A DNA stretch of 6,567 nucleotides from Ahrensia sp. (GTDB lineage Bacteria; Pseudomonadota; Alphaproteobacteria; Rhizobiales; Rhizobiaceae), in the NCBI GenBank assembly GCA_002698425.1, contig NZXU01000118.1:1-6567 (forward strand), written 5' to 3'. A program made the position numbers and the translations under genes. The notes under the pieces are model-generated. The model had not been told where the DNA came from. It did not search any database and saw nothing but the letters and a program-made list of their open reading frames with translations. This document shows positions 1 through 5,582 of the stretch, one piece after another (the stretch's first letter is position 1; each line of letters starts with the position of its first letter).

Positions 1-45
1 GTCTCCGAGTGGGGCGGCATGGTCCGCTTCCAGCGCTCCTACTAA
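1..45 (+). CDS. 3' end of an unidentified protein-coding gene (partial)
   Basis: Frame 1 reads 14 codons, VSEWGGMVRFQRSY, and stops at TAA (43-45). Nearly all of these codons end in G or C, as in the real genes of this window, and a strong intrinsic terminator begins 26 bases after the stop. Together these support a genuine plus-strand gene whose body lies to the left of the window. The tail is too short to assign a family, so no function is proposed. Confidence 0.6.
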   Translation, partial: VSEWGGMVRFQRSY

Positions 46-61
46 TCTCGTCTGACGAGAT
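45..61 (+). repeat. Small inverted repeat at the stop codon of the first gene
   Basis: ATCTCGT (45-51) and ACGAGAT (55-61) form a perfect 7-bp stem with a 3-base loop. The left arm starts on the last base of the TAA stop. It lies 10 bases before the main terminator and may form a second 3'-end hairpin. It has no T-run of its own. Confidence 0.45.
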
Positions 62-71
62 CGGTTTTAAG

Positions 72-105
72 GGCCCGGCGAGAAATCGCCGGGCCTTTTC
101 CTTTT
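72..105 (+). terminator. Rho-independent terminator of the gene ending at 45
   Basis: A perfect 10-bp GC-rich stem (72-81 pairs with 86-95, arm GGCCCGGCGA) closes a GAAA tetraloop (82-85). It is followed at once by TTTTCCTTTT (96-105). This is the classic form of an intrinsic terminator for plus-strand transcription. There is no T-run on the minus side, so it should not end transcripts of the convergent hydrolase gene. Confidence 0.92.
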
Positions 106-175
106 GCGCCGGGATTGCCGTGGATGCCGGTACTTGGCCCGCGCCGTGTTGCGAAAAGCTCTTGATATGGTCTTC

Positions 176-196
176 GGCTCGTCTGCCTGGCGAGCC
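176..196 (-). other. Possible 3'-end hairpin of the hydrolase transcript
   Basis: GGCTCG (176-181) and CGAGCC (191-196) form a 6-bp stem with a 9-base loop, about 24 bases downstream of the hydrolase stop in the minus direction. No T-run follows, so it is not a proper intrinsic terminator. At most it protects the 3' end or slows polymerase. The rest of 106-219 shows no gene or clear signal. Confidence 0.25.
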
Positions 197-219
197 ATGC
201 GGCCTGACTTGCCGCCGCC

Positions 220-1167
220 TTATGCGTCCGAATGATCCTCACGGCCCTCGGACCGATTCAGAAACGCTTCGATCGTGTCCGGAATGCCGCCTGTGTGGAG
301 CAGGGGCGGATGGCCCTGTCCGGCGATTTCCATCACTTTCATGTCAGGATGGCGCGCAGCCATCGCCTCGACCGTCTTTTTCGACAGCAAGCTGGAATGC
401 TCGCCGCGCAGCAGCAATACGGAGATCTTGCTGATCCCGATGAATTGCGGCCACATCTCCGGCAATTTCTCGCCGAGATCGATCTCCGCCAGCGGCTTGA
501 CGAGATCGGGGTCGTGATCTGGCCGAATCTTGCGACCGACCTGCCGGTATTTCGCATGCGCCTCGAACGCCCAATCCTCCTGGCTGAAGGCCGGGAAGGC
601 TTTTCCCATTGCCGTTTTCTGGATCGCGATCGCTTCGTCCCAGTTTTTCGGCTTCGGCAGCTGTGTCAGCATGGCGCGGATCGTCGCCAGACCGTCCCCT
701 TCAATCACAGGGCCGACATCGTTCAGCACGATGGCTTTCAGGGCGCCCGGCCGCATGGCCGATAGCACCATGGCGATCAGCCCGCCGCGCGACGTGCCGA
801 TGATGGCCCCATGCGCGATGCCGAGCGCCGTCATCCCGGCGAGCACATCCTCGGCCTCGGTGACGACATTATAGTGTGTCCAGTCCGGGTCATGGGCGGA
901 CAGGCCGCGTCCGCGATAGTCGAAACAGATCACGCGACGCTTCGGAACGGCCTTTTCGCTGAGAAAGATCGCGAGACGCTCGAAATCGCGCGCATTGCGG
1001 CTGAGCCCGGCCAGGCAGATCACGGGCAGGGCGCCCCGGTTCTCGCGCCCATATTCGACAGCGTGCAGTTTCAGCCCGTCGGAAGCCGAAAAGAACACGC
1101 TCTTGCCCGGTCCGGCCTCGGCCGGTTTGGCGTCTTTGGCTTTCGCCTTCAGTTTGAAGAATGTCAT
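220..1167 (-). CDS. Alpha/beta hydrolase family protein
   Basis: A 315-residue protein with the alpha/beta hydrolase fold and no signal peptide, so probably cytoplasmic. The nucleophile elbow is GTSRGG with Ser126. The catalytic His is His286 in GQGHPP. The loop LAGLSRN (52-58) takes the oxyanion-hole position, and FDYRGRGLS (82-90) is typical of the MhpC/enol-lactonase-like group. A lysine- and alanine-rich leader (residues 5-22) precedes the fold. In relatives the acid after the seventh strand sits in an RGxxSD motif; here that stretch reads RGEHSS, so the usual Asp is Ser259. Asp150 in LNDVGP is a possible substitute. Such sequences give the fold but not the substrate, which could be an ester, lactone or C-C bond. 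The ATG at 1167 has no clear Shine-Dalgarno sequence, but the reading frame and length fit the family. It lies 84 bp downstream of the transglycosylase gene on the same strand and may be partly co-transcribed with it. Confidence 0.88.
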   Translation of the reverse strand: MTFFKLKAKAKDAKPAEAGPGKSVFFSASDGLKLHAVEYGRENRGALPVICLAGLSRNARDFERLAIFLSEKAVPKRRVICFDYRGRGLSAHDPDWTHYNVVTEAEDVLAGMTALGIAHGAIIGTSRGGLIAMVLSAMRPGALKAIVLNDVGPVIEGDGLATIRAMLTQLPKPKNWDEAIAIQKTAMGKAFPAFSQEDWAFEAHAKYRQVGRKIRPDHDPDLVKPLAEIDLGEKLPEMWPQFIGISKISVLLLRGEHSSLLSKKTVEAMAARHPDMKVMEIAGQGHPPLLHTGGIPDTIEAFLNRSEGREDHSDA

Positions 1168-1190
1168 CGAGTGGCCGCGAGTGCTTTGTT

Positions 1191-1206
1191 GTCCGAAATT
1201 GCGGAC
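1191..1206 (-). repeat. Small hairpin in the hydrolase leader
   Basis: GTCCG (1191-1195) and CGGAC (1202-1206) form a 5-bp stem with a 6-base loop. It lies just downstream of the expected transcription start from the TATAAT at 1220-1215. It could stabilise the 5' end of the hydrolase message. A terminator role for the transglycosylase message is unlikely because no T-run follows. Confidence 0.3.
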
Positions 1207-1214
1207 GTCTGATA

Positions 1215-1220
1215 ATTATA
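1215..1220 (-). promoter_or_regulatory. Candidate -10 box for the hydrolase gene
   Basis: Read on the minus strand, 1220-1215 is TATAAT, a perfect -10 hexamer inside an AT-rich island (about 1207-1250) in an otherwise GC-rich window. It is about 48 bases upstream of the hydrolase start. No good -35 hexamer is visible at 16-18 bases, so the box may rely on an activator or on the upstream TG. An inverted repeat TCTGA (1208-1212) and TCAGA (1226-1230), separated by 13 bases, brackets the box like an operator. Confidence 0.45.
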
Positions 1221-1251
1221 CATTTTCAGATAGTTATGAGCGTTTTCGGAA

Positions 1252-3309
1252 TCAATCTGTCCAACCGTATCGCAGGTCGTGGGCGATATCCGAGGGCTCG
1301 TCAAAGCGCGTCTTGTAGATCTGCAAATTCTCCATGACGCGCTGCACATAGTTGCGGGTTTCCGTGAAGGGAATCTGCTCCACCCAGTCGATCACCTCGT
1401 CCAACGGCTTCCCGCGCGGATCGCCGAAGCGCTCGATCCACTGGCCGACACGGCTGGGACCGGCATTGTAGGCGATGAAAGTCAGGATATAGGAGCCGCC
1501 GAACCGGTCGAGCTGGTTTCTCAGATAGGCCGTACCCAGCGTCGCGTTATAGGCGCCGTCCGAAGAGAGGCGCGCAGGCTGATAGGCGAGGCCCGCCTCG
1601 CGCGCCATTTCCCGGGCGGTGCCCGGCAGGAGCTGCATCAGGCCGCGCGCATTCGCGCTGGAACGGGCCGCCACGTTGAACTCGCTTTCCTGCCGCGCAA
1701 TCGCATAGGCGAGGGGCCGTTCCTCCGGCTCGATCGGCGTCGATGCGGGAATCGCGCCGATCGGATGGGTCAGCGCCCCGGTCTCGATGCCGCGCCATTC
1801 CGCGGACTTGGCGATCCGTAGCGCGGTGAACCGCTCCTCCATCCGCTCCCAGTTGACGACGAGTTGCGTGATGGCCGGTACGTTCTCCAGCGTGCGCCCC
1901 AGCCCGTAGGCCATTTTCCGGGCGAGATCGACGCGGCCGATCTCCTGCAGGCGCGCCATCGCGGCGACCGGTTCGCTGTTGCGGAACTGGTCGGCGTCGT
2001 CGGGCGTCACCGAGGGCCGGCGGATGCCCTCGAGCTTCATGCCCAGATGCTGGCGCGCCAGTTGCCCGTAATAGGTCGTCGGATAGTCGGCGGCGCGGAC
2101 ATAGTGGCTTTGCGCCTCCGGCGATCCCATCGCCTCATGGGCGCGCCCGAGCCAGTAGGCGCCGCGCGAGCGCGAGATCGCGCCATTCGCCAGGCCTTCG
2201 ATGCGCTCGAAATGCGCGGCGGCGGCCTTCCCGTCCTTCAGGCCGCGCAGCGCGTACCAGCCCGCATGGAACGCCGCCTCGATCTGCGTCGCCGCCGATC
2301 CGCCATGCTGCATCGCGGCGATCTTGTAGGCGGTCTCGGCATCGCCATGTTCGAAGGCGTCGCGCGAGACGATGCGCCGCTCCACCCACCATTCGTCCGG
2401 ATCGACGAGGTCGTCTTCGGTCACGGGGGATTCCAGCAGCAGCTTCGCCGCTTCGCCGTCGCGCTCCATGCGGCGCAGCCATGTCACCCGCGCGAACAGG
2501 TGATGCGGCGATTCTTTGAAGCTCTCCTCGGCATTGTCGAGCAGTTCCGGCGCGTTCTTTTGCTTGCGGATCGCGGCCGACCAGGGCTTCACGTATGAAT
2601 TCATGCCGGCGGCGTCGGCGATGCGCTGCGCCGAGCGGATGCGCTCGCGATACATCATTGCCAGGAAGCGCCGCTGGTGGTCTTCCTTCGTCAGCACGCC
2701 GACGAATTCCGACATGATCCGCAATTCGGTGCGCGCATCGATCGCTTCGCCGTGCCACCAGGGGATCAGTGCTTCGCGCGCGCCTTCGGGATCGTCGAGC
2801 ATGACCCGGGCGCGGGCGAGCGACAGCGCACCCGACAGCGTATCCGGCCCGTCGGCCTCGTAGGCGGCAACGATCTCCTCGGGCGAATGGAACTCGCGGG
2901 CCAGCGCGCGTTCGTAATTGGCGCGCAGCCGGGCCATGTCCGGCCATCCTTCATGAGACTCGATCGTCCGGTCGATTTCGGCGGCGGTCACCGCCGCCTT
3001 GCCCGAATAGGCGGCCATCCAGGTGATGATCTTGCCGTCCAGCGTATCCTCGGCCAGCATCTGCCTGAGCTTGCGCAACGCGTCGAAATCGCCGGCGTCG
3101 AGCGCCTCCAGCGCCTCGATCAGGAAGGCGCGCGTGGCGGCCGGGTCGGGCGCGTCGCTGGTCACCGACCCGGTCATGCGCTGGTCGACACGCACGGGCG
3201 TATCCAAGGGCGCATCGGCAGGCGCATCGCCGAATAGCGCCGCGCCGGCGAGGACCGCCGGAAGGACGGCAGCCGCTGCGAGAAACTGTGTTCGGCGTGA
3301 CAAGGACAT
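1252..3309 (-). CDS. slt: Soluble lytic murein transglycosylase (Slt70-like, GH23)
   Basis: A 685-residue periplasmic enzyme that cleaves the MurNAc-GlcNAc bond of peptidoglycan and leaves 1,6-anhydro-MurNAc ends. Residues 1 to about 33 form an export signal: MSLSRR, a hydrophobic Ala/Leu core, then an Ala-rich cleavage region. The SRRTQFL stretch resembles a Tat motif but is out of register by one residue. Residues about 55-520 are alpha-helical repeats, as in the Slt70 superhelical ring. The catalytic domain (about 530-670) has the family 1 signatures: Glu541 in ARQESEF as the general acid, GLMQL (556-560), AYNAGP (613-618) and ETRNYV (650-655). E. coli Slt70 has a comparable length, about 645. 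A GGGAG Shine-Dalgarno sequence about 7 bases upstream supports the ATG at 3309. The gene diverges from dapA, which makes a precursor for the polymer this enzyme cuts. Confidence 0.95.
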   Translation of the reverse strand: MSLSRRTQFLAAAAVLPAVLAGAALFGDAPADAPLDTPVRVDQRMTGSVTSDAPDPAATRAFLIEALEALDAGDFDALRKLRQMLAEDTLDGKIITWMAAYSGKAAVTAAEIDRTIESHEGWPDMARLRANYERALAREFHSPEEIVAAYEADGPDTLSGALSLARARVMLDDPEGAREALIPWWHGEAIDARTELRIMSEFVGVLTKEDHQRRFLAMMYRERIRSAQRIADAAGMNSYVKPWSAAIRKQKNAPELLDNAEESFKESPHHLFARVTWLRRMERDGEAAKLLLESPVTEDDLVDPDEWWVERRIVSRDAFEHGDAETAYKIAAMQHGGSAATQIEAAFHAGWYALRGLKDGKAAAAHFERIEGLANGAISRSRGAYWLGRAHEAMGSPEAQSHYVRAADYPTTYYGQLARQHLGMKLEGIRRPSVTPDDADQFRNSEPVAAMARLQEIGRVDLARKMAYGLGRTLENVPAITQLVVNWERMEERFTALRIAKSAEWRGIETGALTHPIGAIPASTPIEPEERPLAYAIARQESEFNVAARSSANARGLMQLLPGTAREMAREAGLAYQPARLSSDGAYNATLGTAYLRNQLDRFGGSYILTFIAYNAGPSRVGQWIERFGDPRGKPLDEVIDWVEQIPFTETRNYVQRVMENLQIYKTRFDEPSDIAHDLRYGWTD

Positions 3310-3316
3310 GTGCTCT

Positions 3317-3328
3317 CCCGATATCGGG
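3317..3328. promoter_or_regulatory. 12-bp palindrome over the transglycosylase Shine-Dalgarno
   Basis: CCCGATATCGGG is a perfect 12-bp palindrome. On the minus strand its right half contributes the GGG of the GGGAG ribosome-binding site for the transglycosylase gene. It lies about 9-20 bases downstream of the predicted transcription start. It could be an operator for a dimeric repressor, or let two transcripts pair. Twelve bases is short enough that chance cannot be excluded. Confidence 0.4.
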
Positions 3329-3343
3329 TCCCACTTGGGCGCT

Positions 3344-3373
3344 ATTATACAAGAATGGCCCGTTTATGGTGAA
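3344..3373 (-). promoter_or_regulatory. Candidate promoter of the lytic transglycosylase gene
   Basis: On the minus strand, TTCACC (3373-3368) and a perfect TATAAT (3349-3344) are separated by 18 bases. Transcription would start near 3337, giving a leader of about 28 bases before the ATG. The -10 box is exact, while the -35 box matches the TTGACA consensus at 4 of 6 positions. Confidence 0.6.
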
Positions 3374-3414
3374 TGGACCGTGAAAAACGGCACACATCCC
3401 CGTGATCTCTCTGC

Positions 3415-3443
3415 TTGCCGCCGACAGGGCGCATGACTATGGT
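3415..3443 (+). promoter_or_regulatory. Candidate dapA promoter
   Basis: TTGCCG (3415-3420) and TATGGT (3438-3443) are separated by 17 bases. This would start transcription near 3450, with a leader of about 57 bases before the dapA ATG. Both hexamers are partial matches to the sigma-70 consensus, and TTG plus a final G fits alphaproteobacterial -35 boxes. It does not overlap the divergent transglycosylase promoter at 3344-3373. Confidence 0.4.
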
Positions 3444-3465
3444 GCGCCAAAAATTCGAAACCACG

Positions 3466-3481
3466 GCGCGGCAAACCGCGC
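3466..3481 (+). repeat. GC hairpin in the dapA leader
   Basis: GCGCGG (3466-3471) and CCGCGC (3476-3481) form a perfect 6-bp GC stem around a CAAA loop, 25 bases before the dapA start codon. No T-run follows, so it is not a terminator. GCGCC at 3444-3448 could pair instead with GGCGC at 3465-3469, giving two exclusive folds. A regulatory role is speculative. Confidence 0.35.
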
Positions 3482-3506
3482 GACTTCATGCGGGAGTTTT
3501 CAGTTC

Positions 3507-4403
3507 ATGGTTGAGCGTTCGGCGTTGCGCGGGTCTATGACCGCGCTTGTCACCCCGTTCGACATGTCAGGCGCGTTCGACGAGGAGACGTTTCGCGCAC
3601 TGGTCGATTGGCAGGTCACCGAGGGCACGAAAGGCCTCGTCCCGGTCGGCACGACCGGCGAGTCGCCGACGCTGAGCCATGACGAGCACAAGCGCGTCAT
3701 CGAGGTTTGCATCGAAACCTCGGCCGGCCGCGCTCCGGTGATCGCGGGCGCCGGCTCCAACAACACCCATGAAGCCGTCGATCTCGCCATGCATGCCGAG
3801 AGCGCCGGCGCCGATGCGGTTCTCGTCGTCACGCCCTATTACAACAAGCCGAACCAGCGCGGCCTCTACGAGCATTTCGCGGCCGTCGCCCAGGCGATCG
3901 ACATCCCGATCATCATCTACAACATCCCGCCGCGCTCGGTGATCGACATGACGCCGCAGACCATGGGCCGCCTTGTCGCCGATTTCCCCAATGTCTGGGG
4001 CGTCAAGGATGCCACCGGCAAGATCGAGCGGGCTTCGGAACAGCGCATCGCGTGCGGCCACGACTTCATCCAGCTTTCTGGCGAGGACGCCTCGGCGCTG
4101 GGCTTCAACGCCCATGGCGGCGTCGGCATGATCTCGGTGACGGCCAATGTCGCGCCGCGGCTTTGCTCCGAATTCCAGGCGGCCTGCCTTGCCGGCGATT
4201 TCGCCAAGGCGCTGGACTACCAGGATCGCCTGATGCCGCTGCACAAGGCGCTGTTCATCGAGCCCGGCGTCGCGGGCGCGAAATACGCCCTGTCGCGCCT
4301 CGGCCGGATCAAGAACCGGCTGCGCTCGCCGATGGTTCCGGTGGAGGATCCCACCGCCCACGCCATCGACGAGGCGATGCGCCATGCCGGCCTCTTGAAC
4401 TGA
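3507..4403 (+). CDS. dapA: 4-hydroxy-tetrahydrodipicolinate synthase
   Basis: This 298-residue cytoplasmic TIM-barrel aldolase condenses pyruvate with aspartate-4-semialdehyde. It is the first committed step to diaminopimelate (for peptidoglycan) and lysine. Lys167 in GVKDATG is the Schiff-base lysine. Thr49 and Thr50 (GTTGES), Tyr138 and Arg143 (YNIPPR), and Tyr112 (TPYYNKP) match the E. coli pyruvate site and proton relay. The residues aligned with the E. coli lysine-inhibition site are mostly kept: Ser53, His58, His61, Asn85, Glu89 and Tyr111, with Pro54 in place of Ala. The reading frame is open back to a GTG at 3402. I chose the ATG at 3507 because it gives the usual family N-terminus just before [11 protein letters not shown] and has GGGAG 10 bases upstream. 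smpB follows after 25 bp with no terminator between, so the two are probably co-transcribed. Confidence 0.97.
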   Translation: MVERSALRGSMTALVTPFDMSGAFDEETFRALVDWQVTEGTKGLVPVGTTGESPTLSHDEHKRVIEVCIETSAGRAPVIAGAGSNNTHEAVDLAMHAESAGADAVLVVTPYYNKPNQRGLYEHFAAVAQAIDIPIIIYNIPPRSVIDMTPQTMGRLVADFPNVWGVKDATGKIERASEQRIACGHDFIQLSGEDASALGFNAHGGVGMISVTANVAPRLCSEFQAACLAGDFAKALDYQDRLMPLHKALFIEPGVAGAKYALSRLGRIKNRLRSPMVPVEDPTAHAIDEAMRHAGLLN

Positions 4404-4428
4404 GCCGGCGCGATCACACCTTTCCGTC

Positions 4429-4908
4429 ATGGCAACGAAGAAGAAATCAGATCCGGCGCGCAAGCTCGTCGCCGAGAACCGCAAGGCGCGCTTCAATTAC
4501 GAGATTGACGACACCGTCGAGGCGGGGCTCGTGCTGCAGGGCACCGAGGTCAAGTCGTTGCGCAATGGCGAGGCCAATATCGCGGAAAGCTACGTCTCCG
4601 AGGAAGGTGGCGAGATCTGGCTGATTAATTCATATATCCCGGAATATCTGGAAGCCAACCGCTTCAACCATGAACCGCGCCGCCGCCGCAAATTGCTGCT
4701 CAACAAGCGCGAAATGGCGCGCATGGCACAATCGGCCGACCGCGAGGGCATGACGCTCGTCCCGCTGAAGCTCTATTTCAACGATCGCGGCCTCGCGAAG
4801 CTGCAGGTCGCCGTCGCCAAGGGCAAGAAGACCGTCGACAAGCGCGAGACCGTCAAGAAACGCGACTGGGACCGCCAGAAGGCGCGGATCCTGAAAGAGC
4901 ACGGGTAA
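4429..4908 (+). CDS. smpB: SsrA-binding protein SmpB
   Basis: A 159-residue RNA-binding protein that carries tmRNA (SsrA) to stalled ribosomes for trans-translation, tagging incomplete proteins and freeing the ribosome. Its length is normal for the family. The oligonucleotide-binding barrel shows GTEVKSLR (38-45), INSYI (66-70) and the basic patch [17 protein letters not shown] (80-96). The C-terminal tail [16 protein letters not shown] (132-147) is the conserved stretch that enters the mRNA channel and becomes helical. No Shine-Dalgarno sequence is visible before the ATG at 4429, so translation may depend on coupling to dapA or on leader-independent initiation. The stop codon lies within a palindrome shared with the convergent glycosylase gene. 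Confidence 0.97.
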   Translation: MATKKKSDPARKLVAENRKARFNYEIDDTVEAGLVLQGTEVKSLRNGEANIAESYVSEEGGEIWLINSYIPEYLEANRFNHEPRRRRKLLLNKREMARMAQSADREGMTLVPLKLYFNDRGLAKLQVAVAKGKKTVDKRETVKKRDWDRQKARILKEHG

Positions 4909-4916
4909 CTTACCCG
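4902..4916. repeat. 15-bp palindrome holding both convergent stop codons
   Basis: CGGGTAA, one central base, then TTACCCG: perfect 7-bp arms. The left arm supplies the final GGG codon and TAA stop of smpB. The right arm, read on the minus strand, supplies the final GGG codon and TAA stop of the glycosylase gene. No T-run follows on either side, so it is not an intrinsic terminator, and with a 1-base loop it cannot fold as a neat hairpin. Confidence 0.7.
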
Positions 4917-5566
4917 CGCAGCGTCTCCCGAAGCGTCTCGAAAATCCCGTCGAACATCTCCGGCGTCAGCCGGCCCGTATTCGTGTTGTAGCGCGAGCAG
5001 TGATAGCTCGACACGATCGTCAGCCCGTCGATCTGCGTGACGGCGCCATGTGCGAACGGATGCGCCGCTACCCGTCCGCCAAGCGTGCGCACGGTCGAAT
5101 CGTGGGCGATCTTGCCGAGCGTGACGATGACGCGCAGGTTTTCGAGCCGCTCCAGCGTCGCCGTCAGGAACGGCCGGCACGTATTGATCTCGGCGGCCGT
5201 CGGCTTGTTCTGCGGCGGCACGCAGCGCACGGCGTTGGTCACGGCGGTCGAGACGAGCCGCAGGCCGTCATCTGGCCGCTCGTCGAATGCGCCCTCGGCG
5301 AAGCCGGATCGCTTCAGCGTGCCATAGAGAAATGTGCCGGCGAAATCGCCCGTGAAGGGCCGCCCGGTGCGGTTGGCGCCGCGCAGGCCGGGCGCAAGCC
5401 CGACGATAAGCATCCGCACGCTTTCGGGGCCGTCCGGCGGCAGCAGCGTCGGCACCGGCGCATTGTGCCAGCCCGGCTCGCGCACGCGCCATGATGCGAT
5501 GAAGTCATGCAGCCGTGGGCAGAGCGCGCAATCCCTGTCCGGATCTGCCTGTATCGAAGCTTTCAC
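4910..5566 (-). CDS. Family 5 uracil-DNA glycosylase (UdgB-like), Fe-S type
   Basis: A 218-residue DNA repair enzyme that removes uracil and, in characterised family members, other deaminated bases such as hypoxanthine, leaving an abasic site for base excision repair. Four cysteines, Cys13 and Cys16 (CALCPRL) with Cys115 and Cys130, fit the [4Fe-4S] cluster of family 4/5 glycosylases. The active-site loop GLAPGLRGANRTGRPFTGD (56-74) is the family 5 form, which has no catalytic Asp or Asn in motif A. Motif B is SYHCSRYNTNTGRLT (187-201), with His189 in the HPS position. The start is GTG at 5566, because the only in-frame alternatives before an upstream stop are CTG-type codons. The gene follows the NYN gene after 14 bp and is probably co-transcribed with it. 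It ends one base from smpB. Confidence 0.93.
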   Translation of the reverse strand: MKASIQADPDRDCALCPRLHDFIASWRVREPGWHNAPVPTLLPPDGPESVRMLIVGLAPGLRGANRTGRPFTGDFAGTFLYGTLKRSGFAEGAFDERPDDGLRLVSTAVTNAVRCVPPQNKPTAAEINTCRPFLTATLERLENLRVIVTLGKIAHDSTVRTLGGRVAAHPFAHGAVTQIDGLTIVSSYHCSRYNTNTGRLTPEMFDGIFETLRETLRG

Positions 5567-5570
5567 CGGC

Positions 5571-5582
5571 GAGACCGGTCTC
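5571..5582. repeat. 12-bp palindrome at the NYN/glycosylase gene junction
   Basis: GAGACCGGTCTC is a perfect 12-bp palindrome that fills most of the 14-bp gap and overlaps the TGA stop of the NYN gene. It sits 5-16 bases upstream of the GTG start of the glycosylase gene, where a Shine-Dalgarno sequence would be. In RNA it could form only a tight hairpin or a dimer contact. An operator inside an operon is less likely. Confidence 0.45.

Noticed and set aside
4..10. Twin-arginine export of the transglycosylase based on SRRTQFL at its residues 4-10
   Set aside because: These positions are protein residues of the gene at 1252-3309, not bases. The spacing between RR and FL is one residue longer than the Tat consensus, and Slt enzymes normally use the Sec route, so Tat export was not claimed.
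9..434. Plus-strand open frame of 141 codons over the first terminator
   Set aside because: It runs through a strong intrinsic terminator and antisense to the hydrolase, and its composition resembles no known protein. The true plus-strand gene at the left edge is in another frame and stops at 45.
1864..2598. Long plus-strand open frame antisense to the lytic transglycosylase gene
   Set aside because: GC-rich third positions remove stop codons from opposite frames. The translation is Arg-rich, low in complexity and matches no family, while the minus-strand frame is a clear Slt.
2135..2947. 270-codon minus-strand frame overlapping the transglycosylase in another phase
   Set aside because: Extremely Arg- and Ala-rich shadow of the real frame, with no recognisable domain.
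3402..3506. N-terminal extension of DapA from a GTG at 3402
   Set aside because: It would add 35 residues absent from the family, run through the candidate promoter and leader hairpin, and it lacks a better ribosome-binding site than the ATG at 3507.
3450..3506. Lysine riboswitch upstream of dapA
   Set aside because: The leader is only about 57 bases, far too short for the lysine aptamer, and its conserved elements are absent.
3567..4496. 309-codon minus-strand frame antisense to dapA
   Set aside because: dapA is certain from its catalytic motifs, and the antisense frame is an Asp/Arg/Gly-rich mirror with no family features.
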